7,548 nucleotides of DNA. Source: an uncultured Eubacteriales bacterium (lineage in GTDB: Bacteria > Bacillota > Clostridia > Oscillospirales > CAG-272). The position numbers were made by a program, and so were the translations under genes. How positions within the stretch are numbered: position 1 is the first letter of the stretch; every line of letters starts with the position of its first letter. A model generated the notes under the pieces. That model saw only the letters and a program-made list of their open reading frames with translations. It was not told the origin of the DNA and did no database searches. The DNA lies in contig URDS01000084.1 in NCBI GenBank assembly GCA_900546635.1, forward strand, positions 1-7,548, in the 5' to 3' direction. Of the stretch, positions 1 through 5,995 are shown one piece after another.

Positions 1-50
1 CCCCAGGCTGACGCCTGGTACCCCCTCATGCCTGTACTCACGCCTATACG

Positions 51-87
51 CGCCCTATCGTCGGAAAACCTTGGTTTTGCGACGGTC
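51..87 (+). repeat. Dispersed imperfect palindrome, left copy
   Basis: This 37-bp element recurs in inverted orientation at 7470-7506, with 34 of 37 positions identical by eye. Its core is an imperfect palindrome: CGTCG and CGACG arms enclose an AAAACC/GGTTTT inner stem with one G/G mismatch, so it can fold into a hairpin. It lies directly 5' of the terminator hairpin at 88-121, and the right-hand copy has the same arrangement on its own strand. This suggests a genome-wide REP-like intergenic element associated with gene 3' ends. That interpretation is inference; only the two copies are seen here. Confidence 0.7.
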
Positions 88-121
88 AAAACCGGAAGAC
101 TTAAAGTCTTCCGGTTTTTTT
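88..121. terminator. Strong Rho-independent terminator, probably bidirectional
   Basis: A perfect 13-bp stem (88-100 with 106-118) encloses a 5-nt loop, TTAAA. On the plus strand it runs into seven T residues (115-121). On the minus strand the same hairpin is followed by TTTT. It can therefore end a plus-strand gene entering from beyond the left edge and also the minus-strand DUF4830 gene that stops at 170. Confidence 0.85.
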
Positions 122-169
122 CGTTCGTATTTTCCATGAGAGACAGAATGAGTCCCTGTTTTTCACGTC

Positions 170-658
170 TTATTTTTTGGTAAAGCTGTGCGCAAAGCCT
201 TTCGGGCTGGCGGAACAGATGTCCCCGCCGATCACTTTATTCTTGAAAACAAGCAGATTGGCGTAGACCGGTTCACTGTATCCCTCATAGTTGGTCACCT
301 TATACGTGTAGCGCATGACGGTTTTGCCCTTGTAGCGGCTTAAATCCAATCCCTCATTTTTTTGAAGCTCGTTATAGGCCGCAAATACTTTGTCAAACTC
401 TTTCGGAATGGTGACCTCACATTCCTCCAGCGGTTCGGCGTCTACCGTATAGCCGAACTGGGAAAGAAAGTTGACCCGGTCGTCGTTGGTTTTGATTTTG
501 TCAAACCGGATCTCCTGGGCTTCCGCGCCGCTGTCGATGACCGCCGCAGGGCTTTCATACGCGGGTATAAAAATAATCAGCGTAATGATCGCAACCAGTG
601 CAAGGGCGGCAATGGAAATAAATTTCAGCGTATTCATGCGGATCGAACGGACAAACAT
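170..658 (-). CDS. DUF4830 domain protein, single-pass membrane anchored
   Basis: This 162-aa protein has a short basic N-terminus, one hydrophobic helix at about residues 11-32 and an extracytoplasmic C-terminal domain. The domain carries the landmarks of the DUF4830 family found in Firmicutes: FGY at 68-70, EPLEE at 75-79, IPKEFD at 84-89, YNELQ at 95-99, GLDLSRYKGK at 103-112, YKVTNYEGY at 119-127 and ANLLVFKNKVIGGD at 133-146. The family function is unknown, so none is assigned. The ATG at 658 is preferred over the internal Met at residue 8 because AAAGGGGG lies 8 nt upstream of it. The gene sits 78 nt downstream of the DUF2156 gene on the same strand with no terminator between them, so it may be the last gene of the rnhA operon or have its own promoter. 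Gene call firm; biological role unknown. Confidence 0.88.
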   Translation of the reverse strand: MFVRSIRMNTLKFISIAALALVAIITLIIFIPAYESPAAVIDSGAEAQEIRFDKIKTNDDRVNFLSQFGYTVDAEPLEECEVTIPKEFDKVFAAYNELQKNEGLDLSRYKGKTVMRYTYKVTNYEGYSEPVYANLLVFKNKVIGGDICSASPKGFAHSFTKK

Positions 659-688
659 ATGTTTTTCCCCCTTTGCCGTGTTTACTAC

Positions 689-720
689 ATTGTACGCGCG
701 CGGGGGCCGAGTTATGACAA
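689..720 (-). promoter_or_regulatory. Possible weak promoter for the DUF4830 gene
   Basis: On the minus strand TTGTCA (715-720) and TACAAT (689-694) resemble -35 and -10 boxes, but the spacer is 20 bp, which is longer than normal for sigma-A. If used, transcription would begin about 24 nt upstream of the start codon. Readthrough from the DUF2156 gene is an equally good explanation. Confidence 0.25.
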
Positions 721-736
721 GCCGGAAAAAAATGAA

Positions 737-1618
737 TCAGAGAATACAGCCTAAATATTTTTGCTTCAGAAAAATCGGGTGATAGGAGCGCTTGGAACGG
801 CGAAGGCCCTCGTTGCCGTCGTCCTCCTCGCGGTTGATATAGCGCACTTCGGGGTAGGCCAGCGCTTCCAGCCGGACAAGCATCGGATATATGCCTCGGA
901 ATTGAACCAGCCCTTTTTCAATATGGATCATCAGCGTGTCTCCGATTTGCTCCATGACGACAAAGCCCGCGATTTTTTCGCCGATTCGCAGTACGCGCGC
1001 GTCCAGCGGCAGATCTCCGAGCATGGGGAGCAGTCTGAGACAGGCCAGCGTTTCTTTTTTCGCGGATTCGGTTGAATCTGCCGCGCTTTCTTCATATTCT
1101 TTGAAAAAATCGGCGATCGCGTCTTGATCTTTGACATCATAGGCCGTAAAGCTGTAATCCGGATAGCTTCGGAGAAAAGCGTTTACATGATTCTTTTGGG
1201 AATGATATTTTTTCCCCGAAAAGCTGCGCAGCGCTTCGGCATCATAAATGTAATCCGCCGCGCCGTCCTCGCCGCTGTAGGAAAAACGGCTGCCGAACTC
1301 GGCTTTGAGCAGTTCGAGTTCTGATTCGGTGAGCGAGCACAAATACAGCGGCGCGCCGAATGTTCGATACAGATTCCGGACGCGCAAAAGAAAATCCGGA
1401 TCCGCGGCGCGCAGGGCAAAATAGGTGCGTCCCTCGTAGTGCTCCGCAAGGCAGAAAGCGCCGTCGAAAATGAGCTTTGTATCCAGCGTATCCCGCCACA
1501 TAAAGATGCTGCCGACGCTGTGATCGCAGATCTCAGCCGTCGGCGCGCCGAGCATTTTTCGTATAGCATCCGCATGGCGGACTTCGATCGGTTGTGTCAA
1601 TGGTTTTTCCTGCATCAT
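737..1618 (-). CDS. DUF2156 / COG4866 family protein (GNAT-like fold)
   Basis: This is a 293-aa protein of the DUF2156 family, related to the C-terminal domain of phosphatidylglycerol lysyltransferases and built on tandem GNAT-like folds. Diagnostic segments are GKKYHSQKNH at 135-144, HIEKG at 232-236 followed by RGIYPM at 241-246, and INREEDDGNEGLRRSKRSYH at 261-280 near the C-terminus. There is no signal peptide or transmembrane helix, so it is probably cytosolic. Substrate and acyl donor are unknown. Many family members are annotated only as acetyltransferase-like, and aminoacyl transfer is an untested possibility. The start codon overlaps the rnhA stop by 4 nt (ATGA). A second ATG follows immediately, so the start may be one codon later. 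The overlap implies co-transcription and probably translational coupling with rnhA. No frameshift or truncation is seen and the length is normal for the family. Confidence 0.88.
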   Translation of the reverse strand: MMQEKPLTQPIEVRHADAIRKMLGAPTAEICDHSVGSIFMWRDTLDTKLIFDGAFCLAEHYEGRTYFALRAADPDFLLRVRNLYRTFGAPLYLCSLTESELELLKAEFGSRFSYSGEDGAADYIYDAEALRSFSGKKYHSQKNHVNAFLRSYPDYSFTAYDVKDQDAIADFFKEYEESAADSTESAKKETLACLRLLPMLGDLPLDARVLRIGEKIAGFVVMEQIGDTLMIHIEKGLVQFRGIYPMLVRLEALAYPEVRYINREEDDGNEGLRRSKRSYHPIFLKQKYLGCIL

Positions 1619-2055
1619 AGGGTGTATTTTTCCGCTTCCTTTACTGCCAGACGGTCGCAGCGCTCATTGTAGGGGTGTCCGTTGTGCCCTTTGACCCATA
1701 TAAAACGCACGCTGTGCGTTTCGAGCAGGGTGAGCAGCCGTTCCCAAAGATCAATGTTGAGCGCCGGCTTGCCGTCTGATTTTTTCCAGCCTTTTTTGCG
1801 CCAGCCGTATACCCAGTTTTGATTGATTGCGTCCACAAGATATTTAGAATCCGAGTACAGCGTGACCGCGCAGGGCTCTTTCAGCGCGCCGAGCGCGGTG
1901 ATTGCCGCGAGCAGTTCCATGCGGTTGTTGGTGGTTTGCGCTTCGCCCCCGGAAAATTCCTTTTCTATGCCTGCAAAAACAAGAATCGCGCCGAATCCGC
2001 CCGGACCCGGATTGCCGCGGCAGGCGCCGTCTGTGTAAATGTCTACTTGCTTCAT
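1615..2055 (-). CDS. rnhA: Ribonuclease HI
   Basis: This 146-aa type 1 RNase H cleaves the RNA strand of RNA-DNA hybrids, removing R-loops and primers in the cytosol. All expected catalytic residues are visible: D9 in IYTDGACRGNPGPGG, E47 in NNRMELLAA, D69 in LYSDSKYLVDAI and D134 in NERCDRLA, plus the loop histidine H124 in WVKGHNGH. The basic handle region with WRKKGWKK at 85-92 is present. The reading frame is open upstream to 2253, but the ATG at 2055 is chosen because it opens directly into the first beta strand, matches the standard length of about 145-155 aa, and has GAGG 7 nt upstream. It is the first gene of a minus-strand operon, and its stop codon overlaps the start of the DUF2156 gene. 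Confidence 0.96.
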   Translation of the reverse strand: MKQVDIYTDGACRGNPGPGGFGAILVFAGIEKEFSGGEAQTTNNRMELLAAITALGALKEPCAVTLYSDSKYLVDAINQNWVYGWRKKGWKKSDGKPALNIDLWERLLTLLETHSVRFIWVKGHNGHPYNERCDRLAVKEAEKYTL

Positions 2056-2084
2056 TGTATAACCTCGCAATTTCTCTGCCCTAC

Positions 2085-2113
2085 ATTTTACCACCGATCG
2101 CACCGGAAAGCAA
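2085..2113 (-). promoter_or_regulatory. Probable promoter of the rnhA operon
   Basis: On the minus strand the -10 box TAAAAT (2085-2090) is preceded by TGG, giving an extended -10. A TTGCTT -35 element (2108-2113) lies 17 bp upstream; it matches consensus only in its TTG. The predicted transcription start near 2078 gives a leader of about 24 nt. The element lies back to back with the plus-strand promoter at 2144-2172. Confidence 0.5.
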
Positions 2114-2143
2114 TAGAAAAGCGCGTTGTATATGAGGGAAATC

Positions 2144-2172
2144 TGGACATTTTGCGACAAATATGGTAGAAT
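2144..2172 (+). promoter_or_regulatory. Probable promoter of the GHL10 gene
   Basis: TGGACA (2144-2149) and TAGAAT (2167-2172) each match the sigma-A consensus at five of six positions with an ideal 17-bp spacer. The -10 is preceded by TGG, an extended -10. Transcription would start near 2179, leaving a leader of about 110 nt. I recognise no known riboswitch class in that leader. A weak GGAGG/CCTCC pairing (2182-2186 with 2199-2203) is present. Confidence 0.7.
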
Positions 2173-2288
2173 AAAACAATCGGAGGTGCCGTTTGTCTCC
2201 TCCCGGTTCGCTCTTTCCTTTCGGGCGTTGCGCGTATGGGAATAACCGGACATGCTACCGCATACAGTTTAGCAGAGGAGGGGAGAAA

Positions 2289-3833
2289 ATGAGTGAAGTA
2301 AAATCCAGAATTTTAATTGTTTCGGCTGCGCTTCTTTTGATTCTTTCGATGGCGATGCCTCTGCTGCTTGTGTTCGGAACGGGCGGAACGGTTCTTGCGG
2401 CACCTGTGCTTGCGGATGCGGAAGAGCCGCCTTTGCCGCTCGGCGGCATATCGGAGTCGGACCGCGAGATGCGCGGGCTGTGGATTGCCACAGTCAATAA
2501 TATCAATTTCCCGTCAAAGCAGGGGCTGTCCGCGCAGGCGCTTGCTAAAGAATTGGATGACATTGTTGCATTTGCCGCCGAAAACGGCTTCAATACGATT
2601 TTGTTTCAGGTAAGACCCAGCAGTGACGCACTGTATGATTCAAAATTGTTTCCGCCGTCGCGTTTTGTGTCGGGTAAGGCCGGTGAGGCGGCGGACGGGG
2701 CGTTTGACTGCCTGGCTTATCTGATCGATGCGGCCAAGCGCGCATCTCTTTCGGTTTATGCGTGGATTAATCCGCTGCGGGTTACAACCGGCAGCGCCGC
2801 TTATCCGCAGACCGATTTGTCGGCGCTGCCCGAGAGCAGTCCGGCTGTGCAGAATCCCGAATGGGTGGAGCGTTATGCCGACGGCAAGCTCTATTTCAAC
2901 GCCGGCGTTCCGGAGGTGCGGCAGTATGTGGCCGACGGCGTTCGGGAGGTCTGTGAAAATTACGCGGTAGACGGCATTATTTTTGACGATTATTTTTATC
3001 CTTATCCGGTGGACGGCGTACAGTTTGACGATGCGGCGGAATATGCCGCGTACGGGACGGATTTTTCGTCTGTTGAGGATTTTCGCCGTGACAATGTAAA
3101 TCAGCTTGTCCGTCTTTGTTATGAAACGGTCAAATCGGTGGACGACAGTCTTTGTTTCGGCGTTTCGCCGTTCGGTATTTGGCGAAACAATGATGGGCAA
3201 AACGGGGGAAGCGCGACGCGCGGCCTTTCCGCGTATGATTCGATTTATTGCGATGCGCTCGCCTGGGTTTCGGGCGGATATGTGGATTTTCTTGCGCCCC
3301 AGCTTTACTGGAGCTTTGAGAATGCCGCCGCGCCGTACGGTACATTGTGCGACTGGTGGAGCCGAGCCCTCGATTCTACCGGTGTGGACTTGTATATCTG
3401 TCACGGGGTTTACCGGTATGCGGAGGGCTTGATGGAAAACGGAGAGATGACGGCGCAGGTGGACTATGCGCGAAAGCTGCACTCGTATGACGGCAGCCTC
3501 TTTTACGGCTATGCCGCGCTGAAAGAAAATGCGGACGATGTATGCGCGGAGGTGCGCGACATTTTTACAGACGCATATCTGTATCCGGATTACACCGACC
3601 GCGGCGAGGCGCTTTGTGTGGACGGATATGTCAGCGGTCAGACGGTTGCCGAGGACGCGGTTCTGATCAGCGGGATGTCCAATCCGGCGTATGCGGTCAG
3701 TGTAAACGGAATCACGCCGCTGCGGGAAAAGGACGGCCGCTATTCGATCACGCTTGCGCTGGCGAAGGGCAACAATCTGATTACCGTGGCGTGCGGGGCG
3801 GAAAAGCTTGAGCTTGTGTTGATTCGGCAGTGA
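2289..3833 (+). CDS. Secreted GHL10 (DUF187) glycosidase-like protein
   Basis: This is a 514-aa exported protein. A signal peptide occupies about residues 1-42, with a hydrophobic stretch at 8-38 and Ala-rich likely cleavage sites near 38-42. A glycosyl hydrolase-like GHL10 TIM-barrel domain follows at about 58-430. Landmarks are EMRGLWIATVNNINFPS (60-76), NTILFQVRPSSDALY (102-116), VYAWINPLRV (156-165), the acidic DGIIFDDYFYPYP (228-240), FGVSPFGIWRN (290-300) and DFLAPQLYWSFE (333-344). Relatives include YngK-type proteins and Escherichia coli DigH (YddW), which acts on denuded peptidoglycan glycan strands; a wall-glycan substrate here is inference. Residues 440-514 form a small beta-rich tail (VSVNGITPL, LAKGNNLITV) resembling glucodextranase-B-like or bacterial Ig-like modules. 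The ATG at 2289 is chosen over in-frame upstream TTG codons because of the strong AGGAGGGGAG site just before it and the signal peptide that starts there. No terminator is visible after the gene. Confidence 0.92.
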   Translation: MSEVKSRILIVSAALLLILSMAMPLLLVFGTGGTVLAAPVLADAEEPPLPLGGISESDREMRGLWIATVNNINFPSKQGLSAQALAKELDDIVAFAAENGFNTILFQVRPSSDALYDSKLFPPSRFVSGKAGEAADGAFDCLAYLIDAAKRASLSVYAWINPLRVTTGSAAYPQTDLSALPESSPAVQNPEWVERYADGKLYFNAGVPEVRQYVADGVREVCENYAVDGIIFDDYFYPYPVDGVQFDDAAEYAAYGTDFSSVEDFRRDNVNQLVRLCYETVKSVDDSLCFGVSPFGIWRNNDGQNGGSATRGLSAYDSIYCDALAWVSGGYVDFLAPQLYWSFENAAAPYGTLCDWWSRALDSTGVDLYICHGVYRYAEGLMENGEMTAQVDYARKLHSYDGSLFYGYAALKENADDVCAEVRDIFTDAYLYPDYTDRGEALCVDGYVSGQTVAEDAVLISGMSNPAYAVSVNGITPLREKDGRYSITLALAKGNNLITVACGAEKLELVLIRQ

Positions 3834-3860
3834 TCGAAAAAAGCGGAATCATGTGAACGA

Positions 3861-3889
3861 TTGACAGAGAATGTCTTCTGAGGTATTAT
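3861..3889 (+). promoter_or_regulatory. Strong sigma-A promoter for the SLH protein gene
   Basis: A perfect TTGACA (3861-3866) lies 17 bp upstream of TATTAT (3884-3889, five of six consensus positions). Transcription should start near 3896. It begins only 27 nt after the GHL10 stop codon, so the downstream gene can be expressed independently even if some readthrough occurs. The predicted start site argues against the ATG at 3909 as the main start, since that would leave a leader of only about 13 nt. Confidence 0.75.
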
Positions 3890-3983
3890 AAAATACAGGA
3901 AAATATGCATGGCCAGTTCCGGGCGCCGGGCAAAATGTATGAAAGCGTTCTCTGCATTGTGCTGTGGGCGTTTTCGGCGGGAT

Positions 3984-5783
3984 ATGAAAAGGAGCGAAAC
4001 GGAAATTTTGAAAAAAAGATGGGCTGCTTTTTTGATAAGTGTTCTTACCGCCGTGTCATTGTGCGTTTTGGCGGCCGGCGCGTCTTGCTCGCATAACTGG
4101 GAGGAGCAGGTCGAGCGTTTCGCTACCTGTACGGCCAAGGGCAGTGTTTCGTATATATGCTCCAAATGCGGCGATAGAAAGCTGGAAGATTTGGAAATGC
4201 TTCCGCATGACTATGTGGAAACGGCGCGTAAAGCGCCTACCTGTCATGCGGCGGGCAGCGTTTCCTATCAGTGCTCGGTCTGCCGCGATGTGAAAACCGA
4301 AACGCTTGCGCAGCTTGCACATAAATGGGTGAAAACTTCGGAAACAGCGGCAAAATGCGCGGCGGACGGCAGTATAAATTATAAATGTTCGCTTTGCGGG
4401 GAGATGCGGCAGGAATGGATTGGAGCGCTCGGCCATGATTTCAGTATTCGTATCAGCAGTTCCGCCACCTGCACCAAATCCGGTCAGGCGACGATGAAAT
4501 GTACGCGCTGCGATGAACTGACCCTGCGTTCGGAATCCTCGCTCGGTCACGATTATCAAAAGACTTCCACGACCGCAACCTGTACTTCGCGGGGAAAGGC
4601 GATATATACTTGTTCGCGATGCTCGGAGACAAAAGAGCAGAGCGAGGACAAACTCGACCATGCCTTGCCGGACAAATCTTCCGGAAAGTGGCACGTTTAT
4701 GAAAAGGCGACTTGCGAAAAAGAGGGCAGTAAACGCGCCAGATGCGACCGCTGCAATGAATATATTTACATAGAAATCGAGAAGCTGGAGCATCAGTACG
4801 GCGGTTTGTATCTGACGAAGCTGCCGACCAAAACCGTTTCGGGGCGCGCGGAGTGCAAGTGTGAGAATTGCGGCAAATCAAAATCGGTTACGATCAGCCG
4901 GGGAACGACCGATCTTACGGATTATGCGCTGCCGCCGGTGCGGGTTTCGGAAGAATCCGATACGCTTTTACGCGGGTCTGAGATTTCGTTTTCCTGTGAT
5001 CTTTCGGAAGTGGATATTTATTATGCGCTCGGCGGAAAAAGCCCTGCCAGCAAGGCGTACCGCATTTTATATGATCCGGACGAGCCGCTCGTGATTACCG
5101 ATTCGACAACAATTCGGGTATATGCGATGTACAGCGGTACCGAATATATCCTTCTTCCCTCTGAGATTGAGACCTATCGGTATATCGTTCAAGAATCCGA
5201 TCCTTGGGTGTATCTGGGTGAGGACGCGTCGCTTGGCGGATATATGAAGCTGGAAAGCGGGAAGAAGTTTCGCCCGGATGATAAGGCTACCCGTTATGAA
5301 GTCGTTGAGGTGCTGGACGCGCTGTTCGGTTCTTATGCTGAGTCAAGCAAGGCGTATTTTGTCGATGTGGACGCAAGCCATCGGGACGCGGTGCAAAAGT
5401 TGATCGGCGCGAAGCTTCTGGACGGCTATGAGGACGGCACGTTTCGTGGGGAAAATAACATCAAGCGCGCAGAACTTTGTAAAGTTATTTCGCTGGCGCT
5501 CGGACTGGATACGGCTGCACCGGCGGCGGGGAGATTTAGCGATGTGACGGCGGCGCACTGGGCATACACGTATATCGGCGCTCTGACGGAAGCCGGATAT
5601 TTGAACGGCGATCCGGACGGTCGGTTCCGTCCGGAGGATAATATTACCCGTGCGGAACTGGTCGCGCTGATGAATCGTATTGCACAGATTGAAGAATCCG
5701 ACGGCGTGACGATTGCAGATATGACGGCTAAGCACTGGGCTTACGGTATGATCTGCGCCGCGGTTCGGAAAGCGGACGCATAA
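3984..5783 (+). CDS. SLH-anchored surface protein with Cys/His repeats
   Basis: This 599-aa exported protein has four regions. Residues 1-36 are a signal peptide, with a KKR-containing basic part followed by a hydrophobic core. No convincing lipobox is present. Residues 37-296 are tandem Cys-rich repeats of 38 residues. Residues about 316-402 resemble the chitobiase/beta-hexosaminidase C-terminal domain (DIYYALGGKSPAS, then STTIRVYAMYSGTEY). Residues 428-599 are S-layer homology (SLH) modules with TRYE, KRAE and TRAE motifs, which typically bind pyruvylated secondary wall polymer. No catalytic domain is seen, so an adhesive, structural or ligand-binding surface role is most likely. The start is uncertain. 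ATG 3909 has AGGA 8 nt upstream but lies almost at the predicted transcript start. ATG 3984 has a weak GGCGGGA. An in-frame TTG at 4008 has AAGGAG about 13 nt upstream and would give the most compact signal peptide. The stop is secure. Confidence 0.85.
   Translation: MKRSETEILKKRWAAFLISVLTAVSLCVLAAGASCSHNWEEQVERFATCTAKGSVSYICSKCGDRKLEDLEMLPHDYVETARKAPTCHAAGSVSYQCSVCRDVKTETLAQLAHKWVKTSETAAKCAADGSINYKCSLCGEMRQEWIGALGHDFSIRISSSATCTKSGQATMKCTRCDELTLRSESSLGHDYQKTSTTATCTSRGKAIYTCSRCSETKEQSEDKLDHALPDKSSGKWHVYEKATCEKEGSKRARCDRCNEYIYIEIEKLEHQYGGLYLTKLPTKTVSGRAECKCENCGKSKSVTISRGTTDLTDYALPPVRVSEESDTLLRGSEISFSCDLSEVDIYYALGGKSPASKAYRILYDPDEPLVITDSTTIRVYAMYSGTEYILLPSEIETYRYIVQESDPWVYLGEDASLGGYMKLESGKKFRPDDKATRYEVVEVLDALFGSYAESSKAYFVDVDASHRDAVQKLIGAKLLDGYEDGTFRGENNIKRAELCKVISLALGLDTAAPAAGRFSDVTAAHWAYTYIGALTEAGYLNGDPDGRFRPEDNITRAELVALMNRIAQIEESDGVTIADMTAKHWAYGMICAAVRKADA
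4128..4793 (+). repeat. Six Cys/His protein repeats with fixed spacing
   Basis: Inside the SLH protein the pattern C-x9-C-x2-C-x12-H occurs six times with identical internal spacing. In the numbering that starts at ATG 3984 the ligands are 49/59/62/75, 87/97/100/113, 125/135/138/151, 163/173/176/189, 200/210/213/226 and 244/254/257/270. The first four copies repeat every 38 residues (114 bp). The fifth starts one residue early, and the sixth follows a 7-residue linker insertion. A preceding half-unit begins at H37. A degenerate seventh copy (C291, C293, C296) lacks the first Cys and the last His. The DNA of the copies has diverged, so these are old duplications rather than an unstable microsatellite. 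Confidence 0.9.
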
Positions 5784-5831
5784 GGCCGGAAATACAGCCG
5801 CAGTATATTTCAAAAGCGGAAACCGATAAAA

Positions 5832-5877
5832 ATGCCGCCAAGGAACGCAGGTTTGCATTCTTTGACGGTATTTTTTT
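5832..5877. terminator. Bidirectional terminator between convergent genes
   Basis: An 18-position stem (5832-5849 with 5854-5871) encloses a GGTT loop. Two pairs are C/A mismatches and two are G/U on the plus strand; these exchange character on the other strand. The plus-strand tail is seven T residues (5871-5877) and the minus-strand tail is five. It lies about 49 nt after the SLH gene stop and can also stop transcripts coming from serS. Confidence 0.7.
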
Positions 5878-5950
5878 GTAAAATGGTTGTTTGCCATTGG
5901 GATTGTACGCCGCTTTGCGGGTATCGTGAAAACGGCGCGAATACGCTTCA

Positions 5951-5992
5951 AAGGGGGGCGATACGCGCTTTAGCGCGCCCCTTTTGATTTTT
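5951..5992. terminator. Second hairpin at the serS 3' end
   Basis: A roughly 10-bp outer stem (5951-5960 with 5976-5985, including two G/U pairs on the plus strand) encloses a small CGC/GCG inner stem and a 5-nt bulge. The plus-strand tail is GATTTTT. The minus-strand tail is poorer (TTGAAG). It starts about 3 nt from the serS stop codon, so it may serve serS as well as back up the terminator at 5832-5877. Nothing else is seen between 5784 and 5995. Confidence 0.5.
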
Positions 5993-5995
5993 CGG

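Noticed and set aside
3..18. Hairpin with 6-bp arms (CCAGGC/GCCTGG) at the left edge
   Set aside because: It is followed by TACCCCC rather than a T tract, so it is not a terminator on the plus strand. The context to its left is outside the window.
2056..2253. N-terminal extension of RNase HI
   Set aside because: The frame is open upstream, but the extension lacks low-complexity or hybrid-binding-domain features, crosses the predicted promoter, and the ATG at 2055 has a good ribosome site and standard family length.
2179..2288. Riboswitch in the GHL10 leader
   Set aside because: I could not match the leader to conserved cores I know (for example cyclic-di-GMP, TPP, cobalamin, SAM), and no terminator-like stem precedes the start codon.
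2640..3482. 280-codon open frame on the minus strand
   Set aside because: It lies wholly within the GHL10 gene, whose product matches a known family throughout. The antisense product is Arg/Ile-rich without domain features.
3834..3900. Terminator between the GHL10 and SLH genes
   Set aside because: No stem longer than about 5 bp with a T tract is present. The region instead holds a promoter.
4056..4793. 245-codon open frame on the minus strand
   Set aside because: It is antisense to the Cys-rich repeats of the SLH protein. Its openness follows from the repeat codon pattern, and it has no recognisable domain.
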